A stretch of 64,000 nt of DNA from Pseudofabraea citricarpa (taxonomy: Eukaryota; Ascomycota; Leotiomycetes; Helotiales; Dermateaceae): contig JAPWGK010000011.1 in assembly GCA_029641185.1 (NCBI GenBank), positions 310,001-374,000 on the forward strand, given 5' to 3'. Positions 1-10,418 of the stretch are shown here, in pieces. Within the stretch, counting starts at the first letter, position 1. Each line of letters opens with the position of its first letter. Below the pieces are notes generated by a model. It saw nothing but the letters and a program-made list of their open reading frames with translations, had not been told where the DNA came from and searched no databases. Made by a program: the position numbers and the translations under genes.

Positions 1-1
1 G

Positions 2-1861
2 AAGAGCCTCTCACCCGAGCTAGCTAAAAAATCACCAGAATTTGAAAGAAGAGGAGTAGGACTTGAGGATCAAATGCCGCTCTCTAAGCATAGAAGGGTC
101 TCGTTTCGAGAGGAGCCAGATGTCAATGTTTTCCCTTCACAGGCCAATCAGAAACCTGCTGCTGTCTCGAGTCCACTCAACCCAAAGTCAACAGCTCCAA
201 GTTCCTCTCAGGTGTCGACATCTATTCTACCACCTGTTAGAAAACATAAAGAAACCCCTGTCCCACCACCTAGAAGAATATCTACGCCTAGACTCAGATT
301 TTCTGGCCCAGAAAATCCTGATAGACGATCAATTGTACCTGTGCCTTCTTCCCAAGCACGCGCTACACCTAAAACCAAGCCTTCGATGACACAGGAACGT
401 CGTAAAAGTGCAAGCACTCCTGAAACTCAAGTGCGCGCAACCTCCGTACCTCAAGTTATTATACCATCTATGCCAGTAGATTCTGGAAGAAGATCTACTA
501 CTCCTAATCTATCAGGCACGAAATCTCAACGAGCCAGCTCAAGTGTACGTTCTAGCTTGGAAAGAAGAACCACTCCTGCACCCCAGAGAATACTCCCACC
601 ACCTTTGTTGTCGAGGAGGAAATCTCTCGCAAACAAGACTAGTTCTAAACCTGAGCGCTCCTCTTCGACCACATCTAGCAACAGTAAAAGCGCGGCAATC
701 ATCCCCGCTAAAGGTATGTCGGAAACCCAGGCTGCCTCAATATGTTTTGGGGCTAGCTTCCGCCCCATCAGGAATACAACTAACGCTATTACAGCAAAAT
801 CTGCGTCCGCCCAGTCTGCTATACAGCCCGCAATTACTCCAAGCCCAGCAGACGATACTGCTGACTTCGAACTTCCAGCCTCTACTCAAGCAATATTACC
901 CTCGGCTACACTTCTATCACAGGCCGAAGTTGTTCATATTAGTGAATCCGATGAAGATGATGAAGATGACGACGAGGACGAGGATGAGGACGATATAACA
1001 AAGTCTGACGAAGACCAAGAATTGGACAGTGATCGCTCTTCATTGAGGGAAAGCCGTTCCCCAGTAGTATTCAACCAGTACCCGACCAATCCACCGTCGA
1101 CCCAGAAGCTTTCCAATATCGTTGGGGTCGAAGATGACGAAATGAAATCAACGGATTCAGACAACGCCTCTTCTGTCGATGACCTGGAAAATGACGACCT
1201 AACCTTGGTTCCGGCCAAGAAAACAGATGAGACGATTATTCCAAATGAGCTCGACGACGACTTGGACAGTTCTACAGATACTGATTCTGATTCTGATACC
1301 AGCGAAGGAAAAGAAGTTGTCCAGAGCCGAGCCAGGAGCCAGGCCGCCCCGAGCAATAAAGTTCTCTTGCCTACCTATAGGCTTAATAAACATCCACGTA
1401 CATACCCCCCTTCTTCATCATCCTCTTTAAGCACCCAAGAAGAAGTTGATCACCAACTAACATCTTCTATGCATCAAGTCACCCAATCCTCTCCATCACC
1501 CTTCGTCAATACGAAGACAGAGATCGCATTGCCATCATCCAGCATTGATATGACGGTCAAAACAACACCGAAGCCACATGAAATGAAATACGGAGTTAGC
1601 CTTAGCCAGCTTTACTCGAACAAGAAGCCGTTAGAAGATGGCACGAGTTCCACTGCCCATCGAACTTTCAAGGGCAGCCAATCTGCTCTACGCTCACTTC
1701 AGGAGCAATCAGACGATGAGATCTCGTCAGAAGAAGATGACGACAGTTCTTCGGACTCTTCTGAGTCGAGTGAAGTTAGAAGGCCTTCTTCCCGAGCAAC
1801 TGCCGAGTCGGCAAAGAAATCAAGGGTAGTCAGTGGGTATACATTTGCGCGACCACCTTAG
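2..1861 (+). CDS. Acidic Ser-rich low-complexity protein, 5' end beyond the window
   Basis: The reading frame is already open at base 2 and stays open to the stop at 1861. The first in-frame ATG is at 74, so the gene very likely starts left of the window and 595 residues is a minimum. The protein is almost wholly low complexity: Ser/Thr/Pro and basic in the first 250 residues, then an Asp/Glu run at about 943-1015 and a second acidic-Ser block near the C terminus (about 1715-1780). No catalytic domain is visible. The alternation of basic Ser-rich and acidic blocks resembles fungal nucleolar/chromatin proteins such as the Dnt1-like family, but that is only a compositional resemblance. A nuclear or nucleolar scaffold is the likeliest role; function is unproven. 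Confidence 0.6.
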   Translation, partial: KSLSPELAKKSPEFERRGVGLEDQMPLSKHRRVSFREEPDVNVFPSQANQKPAAVSSPLNPKSTAPSSSQVSTSILPPVRKHKETPVPPPRRISTPRLRFSGPENPDRRSIVPVPSSQARATPKTKPSMTQERRKSASTPETQVRATSVPQVIIPSMPVDSGRRSTTPNLSGTKSQRASSSVRSSLERRTTPAPQRILPPPLLSRRKSLANKTSSKPERSSSTTSSNSKSAAIIPAKGMSETQAASICFGASFRPIRNTTNAITAKSASAQSAIQPAITPSPADDTADFELPASTQAILPSATLLSQAEVVHISESDEDDEDDDEDEDEDDITKSDEDQELDSDRSSLRESRSPVVFNQYPTNPPSTQKLSNIVGVEDDEMKSTDSDNASSVDDLENDDLTLVPAKKTDETIIPNELDDDLDSSTDTDSDSDTSEGKEVVQSRARSQAAPSNKVLLPTYRLNKHPRTYPPSSSSSLSTQEEVDHQLTSSMHQVTQSSPSPFVNTKTEIALPSSSIDMTVKTTPKPHEMKYGVSLSQLYSNKKPLEDGTSSTAHRTFKGSQSALRSLQEQSDDEISSEEDDDSSSDSSESSEVRRPSSRATAESAKKSRVVSGYTFARPP

Positions 1862-2988
1862 ATGAGCGTTCAGATTGAGTCGAGGATTTGAAATGTAGTG
1901 TTTTGACGAGTTACGAAAGTTGGCGTTGGATTCGGAAGGCAAAGGTCGGAACAGGCGAGATTTAATGTCGAGGAAATGTCTCTTCTTCTTATTCGTGAAT
2001 TCCCTGCTGCCGGTGATGTGACCAGAAGTGATAGTATTTACCTTGGTATGATGTGAGTGCTTCCCTTGGATAGGGGCAGGAAGGGGACGCATGGCATGAC
2101 ATGGCATGCAAGCTTGCTCGGCAATGCCGAACGGCTGAGGAAAAGATGGGCCGGGCGACATGGACACAAGGCGGCTTGCGTATATGATTTTACTGTTTAA
2201 AAAGCACTTGCTTTATGGGAAGAACTGAAAAGTGAGTTGCACTCGACTTTCTTGCCGTAGTACTCATGCTCAGGTGGTGGTTCTCTGGGATGGTCACATG
2301 ACCGTGGTGAGCAGTTAGTAAGTGAACCCATTACTCGCTGAGTTCAAGCCCAAGGCCTTCTCTCCCACTTCCAGAAGAGCAGCGCGGCCGTTGCAGGAAT
2401 TTGGATAGATTTGGATGGAGAGCATTGGGCCTTAATAAGGGCAGTAAGTTGGGCTTCACACATGGCGTTGCGAGATAAGCTCAATGCGATCCAGCGCGAC
2501 TCCAGGCAGGAACCCAGGAACACTTCCACTTAGAGGTATGCACGCGAGCCCAACTGGCAGCGCTGGAAGCACTGGAACCATGGAAACCCCCCTTTCCCCC
2601 CCCTACATGCTCGGCTGGGCACCCAATGGCCAGGCCAGCATAGGGCAGACGACTGAGGGGAGGGGGTGGGCACTTCTGGTTCCTGACTAGCAAGCGCCCG
2701 ACCTGACCTGAGCTGACCTGATTTCCTGACCTGGATGATTTTGTTTGCGGACCAGAAAGTCAAAAACCTAATTCTGACTTGGACCGGCTCAGCGCGAGAA
2801 AGAAAGATCCGGAAGCCGGGAAACGGAGTGGGTGGTGGTTGTGGTGGTGATGGGTGGGATTAAATAGTACGGTCGTGGTAGAGGATGGGGTTGTCAGGTG
2901 GAGTTTCTTGATATTTGACTATTGGTATATTAATGAGAGAAGGTCTTGGTAGTTCCTGAGGTGCAGAGTTAAGGTGGTTTGGGATAGA

Positions 2989-3034
2989 GTATAGGGTATA
3001 GACTATAGGGTGTGGGTTGTAGGGTGTAGGGTCA
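2989..3034 (+). repeat. Degenerate TAGGGT-like low-complexity tract
   Basis: About five copies of a loose TAGGG(T) word separated by TATA- or GTG-type spacers. It is not a regular TTAGGG array. Confidence 0.5.
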
Positions 3035-3342
3035 CGGGTGTCTTCTGGTCCTGCTTCTGCTTATCTTGCAGCAGCAGTGCCGCTCTCACCGCTCCAGCCT
3101 GTACTACGGAGTGTCTCGACTCTCCAGTGTCTGCAGTGTCTCCAGCGTACCTGTGTAGGGCATCTGGGCCCAGCCAGCCTTAATGGACACCCTCCAACCC
3201 CCAACCAACCCACTGGAAATCCCCATACTTCCCCTAGGTACCTTACCTACCTATTCATTCTACTCGCCTGTTGCTCTCAGGTCGCTGAACGCTGAACACT
3301 GAACACTACACCCACCCTACCTACTCAGCATTCAGCACTCCC

Positions 3343-3374
3343 CTCTCCTCCTCTCCTCCTCTCCTCCTCTCCTT
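3343..3374 (+). repeat. Polypyrimidine 8-bp tandem repeat
   Basis: About four consecutive copies of CTCTCCTC, with the last copy degenerate. CT-rich tracts of this kind often sit near transcription starts of fungal housekeeping genes, so it may mark the RhoGAP core promoter (inference). Confidence 0.7.
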
Positions 3375-3792
3375 TCTATCTATTCTTCCAGGTACGCACC
3401 AGCCCATCCATGTCTACACAAGCGGCGTCTAAAGAGCCCCCCCTCCCCTCATCCCCCCTGCTCTCTCGTCGCTCGTCCACAATTCTGCATAACATTCCAC
3501 ACCATCTTCGCATACGACAACACGTTTCAAGAATCTTCCTGCGTCTAGGAATGGTCGTGGTTGTTGGCGGTCCTCAGAGAAACAGCCGTGGCTCACAATA
3601 AAGCTCTAAACATCTGCACCGCAACACACTCCAGCACCAGTACCAGTACCACTACCGTACCGTGCTGTACCCGTACCACCCCCTCCCCTTCCCCCCCGTA
3701 GTGCGTGCAGGGGAAGCGCTCTGCCTCGTCCGTCTGATCACCCAGAGCAGTGCCATCGAACAAAGCCAGAACCCGCCATCTTTGTTCCATTT

Positions 3793-3865
3793 GGAATTTG
3801 GCATCTGGCACCCGGCACCTGGCATTTGGCATTCGGCCGGCATTATCATCATCATCATCATCATC
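3793..3865 (+). repeat. 7-bp GGCAYYY tandem repeat followed by (ATC)7
   Basis: Six back-to-back 7-base units of the form GGCAYYY (the first is GGAATTT) occupy 3793-3834. A short GC-rich joint follows, then seven perfect ATC triplets at 3845-3865. It lies in the RhoGAP upstream region and is not part of a supported coding sequence. Confidence 0.8.
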
Positions 3866-4126
3866 CTCTCAAAGCCCAAGCGCTCTCTTTGTCGACCTGG
3901 CCATCTGACTGCCATCGAAACGACTCTCCCACTCCCAGACGGCCCCCTCTCACTCCCCTCCTCATCCCTCTCCGCCCGCACGTACCACATTAATCTCGAC
4001 GCCGACAAATCTATCTTTGTCTGATACACTCCAGGTACGGGTACCTGAAGGCTGTGCACACGAGACACTTTTCATCCTCATGCGCGGCCAGGCCTGCGGA
4101 TCGAGAGAACATCATTCACCAACAGC

Positions 4127-6349
4127 ATGCATGCTAATGAACCTCCAGGGGCCATGGCAAGCCGCAAACCCGTCCCAGAACCACTAACCCTCGCGAATGC
4201 TGGAGCCTTCGGAGGAGGAGATATACACAGTCCAGTGCCATTGAGTGCCAAATCCCCAACGTCTCCCCGTTCTCCCTTCCGCCCCTTCAACTCCAAGAAG
4301 CAAGGAGACGGCGAGTCGCAGTTTATGCAAGAGGCCGGTGTGCAGCAGCAGCAACCGCAACCGCAACATCATCATCACCAGCAGCAGCGACCGATCCCCT
4401 CGTCCCAGACAGCCCCTGCTCTCACCTCTGCAAGCCAGTCTTCGACCAGAAGGAGTCAGGACCGACAGGAACGCCCATCCAAGGGGGGATTCTTTTCGAA
4501 TTATAAAGCCGCAAAGTCTGCGAATCGAGTAGGCGCCGCAGAAACCATTAGAGTGGTCGAGGAGGGAAACATGTCTCGCGACACAGACCGTCCAACAATG
4601 ACAAGCAAGGTTTCATCACAGGATACTAAGAAGGGTAAGACCTAACCCTGTTTCGCGTCCCAACATCAGATGCTGTGAGCAGTGAACTAAGCCGTGGCAA
4701 ACAGATTCCGCTTCTGATAGATCTATCAGTAGGCGACCAGTCGGTGGAGCATCAAGATCCGAAGCATCGCTGGCATCACCGACCGAACCAACCGCCCCGA
4801 CTTCTGCGAACAGTTCCGCAAGTGGGAGGAGAAATAAGGCCAAACCATTCAGCCTCTTGACACGATCGAAATCACTACGGAGTGAAAAGGATGAGCTGAG
4901 TCCTCGCGAGCCCACTACCAACACTACCACCACCTCAACGACCACCACCACTACCAAGAACCCAGAGCCAGAAAGAGAACGTTCGAATACGCAACCCTCC
5001 GCACGAGTTCGCCCAGAAGAGCACGCCGTTGAGAGGAGGGCCGAAAAGAATCATCGAGGCAGAATGGGTTCCAATGTGCGCCAGCGATCTGAGGATCGAG
5101 TTCCGACTGCAGCCCCGACGACAACAAGAGAAGCCCCTCAGGCGAGAGAGCCTCCAAAACTGCAGCCAGCTTTCCAGAGTGGTGGTCACACGTTCCTTAC
5201 CAATGCGAAGAGCTTTGCATCCAAAGGAGCTGGTGCATTAAGCAAGGGATTGTTTGGCAAGAGTGAACGCAGAGACAGCACAAATAAGAAGGAGGCCGCG
5301 GTCGATGACGAGCATTATGAGCTGAAGGTGATGAACCTCCCGCTGGTCGCGCAGACACGTATTACCAGAATATCGAAACGATTGGAAGATTCTCGGGACA
5401 AGACCGAGTTTTGGATGCCAGCATTCCCGTGGAGGGCTATCGATTACCTCAATTACAAAGGCAGCGATGTTGAGGGCTTATACCGGGTGCCTGGCAGTGG
5501 ACCCCAAATCAAGAAATGGCAGCGCAGGTTTGATGAAGGTGAGTGTACAGTTCTGGGAGGAGGGACTTTGCTAATATATCTACAGAACTGGACATAGATC
5601 TTTTCGAGCAAGATGATCTGTATGATATTAACATCATTGGTTCCATGCTCAAAGCCTGGATGCGCGAGTTGCCTGACGAGCTGTTCCCAAAATCTTCCCA
5701 AGACAGGATTGCTAGAGAATGCCAAGGTGCAACAGAAGTCCCACAATTGCTTATTGATGAGCTCTCTAATCTCTCGCCTTTCAATTACTACCTCCTGTTT
5801 GCGATCACTTGCCATCTCTCCCTGCTTCTTGCGCACTCCGAAAAGAACAAGATGGATTTTCGCAATTTGTGTATCTGTTTCCAGCCTTGCATGAAAATCG
5901 ATGCCTTTTGCTTCAACTTTTTAGTAAATCACTGGAGAGATTGCTGGAAGGGTTGCAAGAACGAACTTGCTTACACAGAGGCAGAAAATCAAATCATCGA
6001 TCCTGGGCCACCATCCACGGCCGAGGGCCGAAGTAGCGTCGCGGTCGAAAGTCATGACGAGAGAAACGTGTCGAGCAGTGACAGCAGCAAGCCATCGAGC
6101 GTCAGCATCGACCCTCAGGCCTCTGTAGCGACGCCTCGTGCCGAGTCAAAACCCTCTAGCCAAAAGTCTGCCGGTAGCAAAGACGCAACAAAAAAGAAGT
6201 TACCTTTGAGTCAGGGTACTGGCAGTATGGATTCGGGCGAGACCCTTGTTACCACTCTAACAATCAATCAGGACAAGACCCCTCCGAGACAAAGTGCTGA
6301 TATGAGGCCCCTAAGTCCAATCAAGCCTCTTAGCCCGCTTCACTTCTAA
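4127..6349 (+). CDS. RhoGAP-domain protein
   Basis: A GTPase-activating protein for Rho-family GTPases, acting in actin, polarity or cell-wall signalling. Three exons: 4127-4634, 4705-5538 and 5586-6349 (701 aa). The introns of 70 and 47 bases are phase 1, and the joined frames read through cleanly. The first 320 residues are Ser/Gln/His-rich and disordered, with poly-Gln/His near 4340-4390 and poly-Thr near 4920-4955. The RhoGAP fold runs from about residue 385 to 590: GLYRVPGSG carries the arginine finger (about Arg430), followed by KKWQRRFDE, the LKAWMRELPDELFP helix and a NLCICFQP segment resembling the family's conserved Asn-containing core motif. A Ser-rich tail follows. No second domain (LIM, PH, BAR) is visible, so the exact GAP subfamily is not resolved. 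The ATG at 4127 is the first in frame. Confidence 0.88.
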
Positions 6350-7244
6350 GGGTCAGGGTACGTCCTTGATGGTCAAGGACACGTGGTACACAAAACGAGT
6401 TAATCAGCTACGGCACTCAATCAGAGCAAGCCCGATATCACGCTGTGCTGGTCAAACTGCATCCATTCACTACGAGGCATGCTGATCCAGCCAACGGGAA
6501 ACATCACGAGCTTGCGTCAAGGAATAATGACCTGACTGGAGACCACAACGGTCCTCGCAGCTGATGGGATAAATGGATGGGCGGCAGGCGACCAAATCGC
6601 ATTTACACGGCTAATGAGTCTTCTACGCATACTCGAACGACTATATTTTCATTATTACTTTCTTTCCTATTTTCGTTGAATACCCCCAGCGTAACGGCAG
6701 ACATCATCGATTTTTGAGTATCTCTTCCATGAATTCCGGTTAATGGTTCGCGGATTGTGATGTGAAGTGGGAATTTGGATGACGAAATGCTTTGATGGAT
6801 AATTGCTTCGGCCATTTGCAGTTTTTTGCTTTTGAGGGACTTTGTGCTTTTCGGGGGATCGGCTGGGTGGTTTCGTTGAGAAAAATGCAAGGTTGGTGAA
6901 TGCACGGTATGCATTCTTATGTACGATTATGATATTGCAACTTGGGAGCAGAGAGATCTATACCGGTATTTATTATGGTAGATGGGGACGGGAGAGGAAT
7001 CTATGAGTGGAAGAGGTTGCCGTTAGGCTCTTTGCGTTTGTGGAAAACCCATAGATCTTGTGATTCAGGCATGTCTGTTTGATTATACAGATGATACCAA
7101 GCCCATCGAAATGACATTTCGAGGCGAGGCTTATAAGAGTATTCCTTCATGAACTTCACTACAAGCGCTTTTCCCAGACCAAGCCATTCAACGCCGTGAA
7201 GAAAACAGACCTTCCACAACGCCAGCCAGAAAAAGTTGTCCCTC
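6350..7244. other. Intergenic, convergent 3' flanks of RhoGAP and RRS1
   Basis: No gene is seen. The two neighbouring genes converge here, so it should contain both 3' UTRs. The open frame at 6603-6914 on the minus strand has no recognisable features. Confidence 0.5.
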
Positions 7245-7918
7245 TTATCTTCCACCCTTCTCTCTTCCCTTCCTCTCGTTTGCCCTCTGCATTCGCTCGT
7301 TCCGTCTAACCTTCTCCTTGCGCTCTCTTCGCCCATCTCCCTGTCTCTCAGTGCCCTCTTTTCTCTCGGCCTCCTTCTTGGGATCAACTTCGACAATCCA
7401 ATCATTCTCGCCTGCCTTGTTGAGTCCTTTATAACCCCATTTGGGCACCCATTCACCGGTGTTATCATCATAGACCCTATAAGTTTTCCAATTAGCGAGC
7501 ATTCGCAAGGTAGCGATTCATAGCAGTAAAAAAATATAGCATACATCTTCTTCTTCTCTTCGGCAGTCTTGCCCTTGATTCCCTTCTTCGCTGCAAACTT
7601 CTGCCAGGTTGTTTGCGCCTTCGGCGGTGGCAATGGCTTCTCGCGCGGTAGTCTTGTACTGATTTCAGGGAGCGACAACAGCACGCCGGCTGGTGTACTC
7701 TGAATGGGGCATGTCGAGAGCAATTGGTTCAGAAGCGCTTGTGCGCCATCGCGGGCGGTTGCTGCAAGATCTTGCTCGAGGTTATCGGCGGTCGTGAGAA
7801 TCAGCGGATTAGGATCTTCAGCTAGTAAGAGGCCGAGATCGAAAGTATACGGAGTGGGCTTTTGCACGACGACTGGCAACTTGGACGGGCCTGTCTTTTC
7901 TGCTTGCATATCGGCCAT
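7245..7918 (-). CDS. RRS1: Ribosome biogenesis regulatory protein Rrs1
   Basis: Rrs1 is needed for 60S ribosomal subunit assembly; with Rpf2 it brings the 5S RNP into pre-60S particles in the nucleolus. Two exons on the minus strand: 7545-7918 and 7245-7476, giving 201 aa, the usual family length. The 68-base intron (GTATGC...TATAG) is phase 2 and the join reads KKMVYDDNTGEW. Family hallmarks are TPYTFDLGLLLAEDPNPL near the N terminus, LPPPKAQTTWQKFAAKKGIK in the middle, and VPKWGYKG before a highly charged Lys/Arg/Glu tail. The start was set at the ATG giving MADMQAEK; the frame is open further upstream but that part is in the divergent promoter and does not match the family. The gene is head to head with DAP3, 238 bases apart. 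Confidence 0.93.
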
Positions 7919-8156
7919 CTTGTTCGTGGTTGGAGGTGGATGGGGGATGTGGTGGGGTGTATTAGGTTGGTCGCTCGCAGTTCGATAAAGAACCTGAGCC
8001 TTCAAAACTTTTTTGCCCGAGCGAGCTCCCAAGCGGACGGGGCGCGGCCGCACTTTAGCGTGGCTTTTCACATATTCTTGAATGGACCTCAACCTCGCAG
8101 CCGGTATCTCGAAGTCGCGAGATCCCCATCATTCTTCCCCTCGAGCACGCTCAATC
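7919..8156. promoter_or_regulatory. Shared divergent promoter of RRS1 and DAP3
   Basis: Only 238 bases separate the two start codons, so both promoters must lie here or overlap. An AAAACTTTTTT element near 8005-8015 is loosely like the RRPE motif of ribosome-biogenesis genes; I would not call it a site without comparison. Confidence 0.5.
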
Positions 8157-9643
8157 ATGACTTCGACCAGCTGCTGGAAGTGCCTGGTGCGACCTTCCAT
8201 TTCTCTCCCACGTCCGGCAATCACCAATGCCTCTGCCTCTGCCTCTGTAGTGGCCCTAGGCAATGCGGCTTTCTCGACCTCCACCCCCCTAGCTGTTCTG
8301 CCTCCGAAGGCCAAACCCAAGAGCCAGAAGCCAACCGGCGGACCCAGGCGCACTGGTGGATCACTGCGTATCAAGAAGAAGGCCTTTGTCAAACCTACGG
8401 GGAAGCCTCCCATGCCAGGAGAGCGCAAGGCGATCCGGAAGCGAATTGTGCTCAGCAACACCAACGCGCTCGAAGTCAGTGGTCTGGTCGACATAACTGC
8501 GGAGAACCTGCTCGATACGCAGCTGGTGGGAAAGGTTGTGGGGTTGCCCGGGCCGGTGATCGATCAATTGAGAGCCGTTGAGGCGTTCAAAATCACGCAG
8601 AGTTGGTCATTGTTCAGACGACCGGCTATGTTAGTTAGAGAGGAGACTGTCAGGCTGCTGGGATTGATGGAGCAAGCCGCTCTCCAGAAAGAGACTTATA
8701 GAGTCATTCTTGATGGGAAGAGGGGGACGGGAAAGAGCATGCTGCTCTTGCATGCCTTGACTGCCTCGTTCGTGAAGGGTTGGATTGTGGTTAATATTCC
8801 CGAGTGTAAGTTCGTGTTTCTTGTTTGGAGAGACCATGGCTGATTCGATGGATTTTAGGTCAAGAATTAACTACCGCTACTACCGAGTATGCTCCTATAC
8901 CAGATACGAACCCTACCCAATACTCGCAGAATCAGTTTGCAGCACTCCTCCTCACACAAATCGGCAAGGCGAACCATGCAGTTCTCTCCGACCTTGTCCT
9001 GAAATTGAAACATCCCGACTCCCCAATCCCGCTCCAGGAAAACATCTCACTTGCACGTCTTGCCGAACTAGGTGCCCGAGATCCCGAAATCTCATGGCAG
9101 CTCTTCCACATTTTCTGGCGTGAGATAACAGCCGAAGGACGGCCACCAGTCATGATAGCCATGGATAGCATTAGTTACTTGATGGGATTCAGTGACTACC
9201 GCAATCCAAAATTCGAGCTAATTCACGCACACGACCTAGTGCTCGTCAAGCATTTCCTTGACCACCTGTCCGGCGCAGCAAAGCTACCCAATGGAGGTGC
9301 AGTAATCGGGGCCATGAACCGCTCACACGCGCCAAAGTCACTCGCTGCCGAACTGGCTATCACGCAACAAGTCGAGCGACAAAATGGACTACCACTGTCC
9401 AAACCCGAGGGCTACAAGCACTATGACCTTCCTTCGTTGAAGGCCCTCGGCAATGGGAATGTAAAGGTCATGCAGCTGGAGGGGCTGAGCAGGAATGAGG
9501 CTAGAGGATTACTGGAGTACTGGGCGCAATCGGGCGTGCTGAGACAAGCAGTTAACGAGAAGGTCGTCGCGGAGAAGTGGGCACTCGCTGGAAATGGAGT
9601 CGTGGGCGAGATCGAGAGGGGTACGCTGCGAATGCGCATCTAA
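8157..9643 (+). CDS. Mitochondrial ribosomal small-subunit protein mS29 (DAP3/Rsm23)
   Basis: A GTP-binding protein of the mitochondrial small ribosomal subunit (DAP3, Rsm23 in yeast). Two exons: 8157-8805 and 8859-9643 (477 aa), with a 53-base phase-1 intron (GTAAGT...TTTTAG). The N terminus is Ser/Ala/Arg-rich with few acidic residues, as expected for a mitochondrial presequence. The P-loop GKRGTGKS is at residues 187-194, followed by LLHALTASFVKGWIVVNIPE; further C-terminal the conserved AMDSISYLMGFSDYRNP region and a C-terminal LLEYWAQSGVLR helix fit the family. A longer upstream frame (from 7862) overlaps the RRS1 5' end and is not needed. It is divergent from RRS1. Confidence 0.92.
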
Positions 9644-10418
9644 ACAGATAACATGTGAAGACTCTTCGTGTCTGTGTGTACCCATATGTATGTATATATG
9701 TGCGGTCTCCTTTTTTTTTTTTTTAGTGGGGTGAGAAGAGACTCTGTATAAAACAAACAAAAACCAAGAAGAGGGTAGAAGAAGATCAGAAAGAGAACGT
9801 GTGTACTATATTATATATTATATGATACTATGTATTGACGGGTGTCTGTTTTTGTTTTGCTCGTTCGTGTGTTCTAGTTGCCATTTGCGAACTAGTCTAG
9901 AATGAAGGGCTGAAGTTGAACTCAACCTAGTATCGACAAGCAGGTGACTCTCGCTTCGCTTGGTGTTTATAATATAATTATAACTAAGTCGTGGTGTTGA
10001 CTGGGTTATGCTGATCATAAAATAGAACTATCAGGCATGATAGGATGCTTCTTAATTTGGCTCTTTCTTACTATAAGAGTTCGATCTGACAAGATGTGTA
10101 GAAAGGTGACATTGACAAGCAGGTGCATGCAATAGTAAGTAGCCTTAGTTGGAATTCTTGGCTTCTTGTTTTTGTCCTTATCTATTATATGGCATATGAA
10201 GCAGAGTCCTAATGATTATGCTATTACAGCTGACAGATGACAATTCCAGGCTCTAGTATACTTGTAGCTTGAGAAGTCCTCGGAGTTCAGCATCGGATAT
10301 GTTTACGCGATATCCGATGAAATCCGATACACATATCACATCGCCGAGAAGTCCGAACCAGACGAGTACAACAAGTCGGCGACAATATCACAACACACAA
10401 AGTCAAACTCTCTCCGAT
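9644..10418. other. Intergenic between DAP3 and the Zn2Cys6 regulator
   Basis: No gene is seen. It is AT-rich with a T14 run near 9711-9724 and TATATTATATATTATAT near 9805. The frame of the downstream regulator is open back to 10269, with in-frame ATGs at 10299 and 10419. Confidence 0.5.

Larger units (their letters stand above)
1862..4126. other. Intergenic region and probable long 5' leader of the RhoGAP gene
   Basis: No supported coding region lies here; the open frames are short and sit on both strands. The stretch holds several simple repeats listed separately and pyrimidine-rich DNA from about 3200 to 4010, as is common around fungal transcription starts. GTACGC at 3393 after a CAG could be the donor of a leader intron, but I cannot fix its acceptor. 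Confidence 0.5.

Noticed and set aside
2989..3034. TAGGG-rich tract suggesting an interstitial telomere repeat
   Set aside because: The units are irregular (TATAGGG, GTAGGG, TGGG) and never TTAGGG; it is low-complexity promoter DNA.
7862..8156. Upstream extension of the DAP3 region and of the RRS1 frame
   Set aside because: Both extensions lie in the shared promoter, overlap each other and do not resemble the families; the later ATGs give normal N termini.
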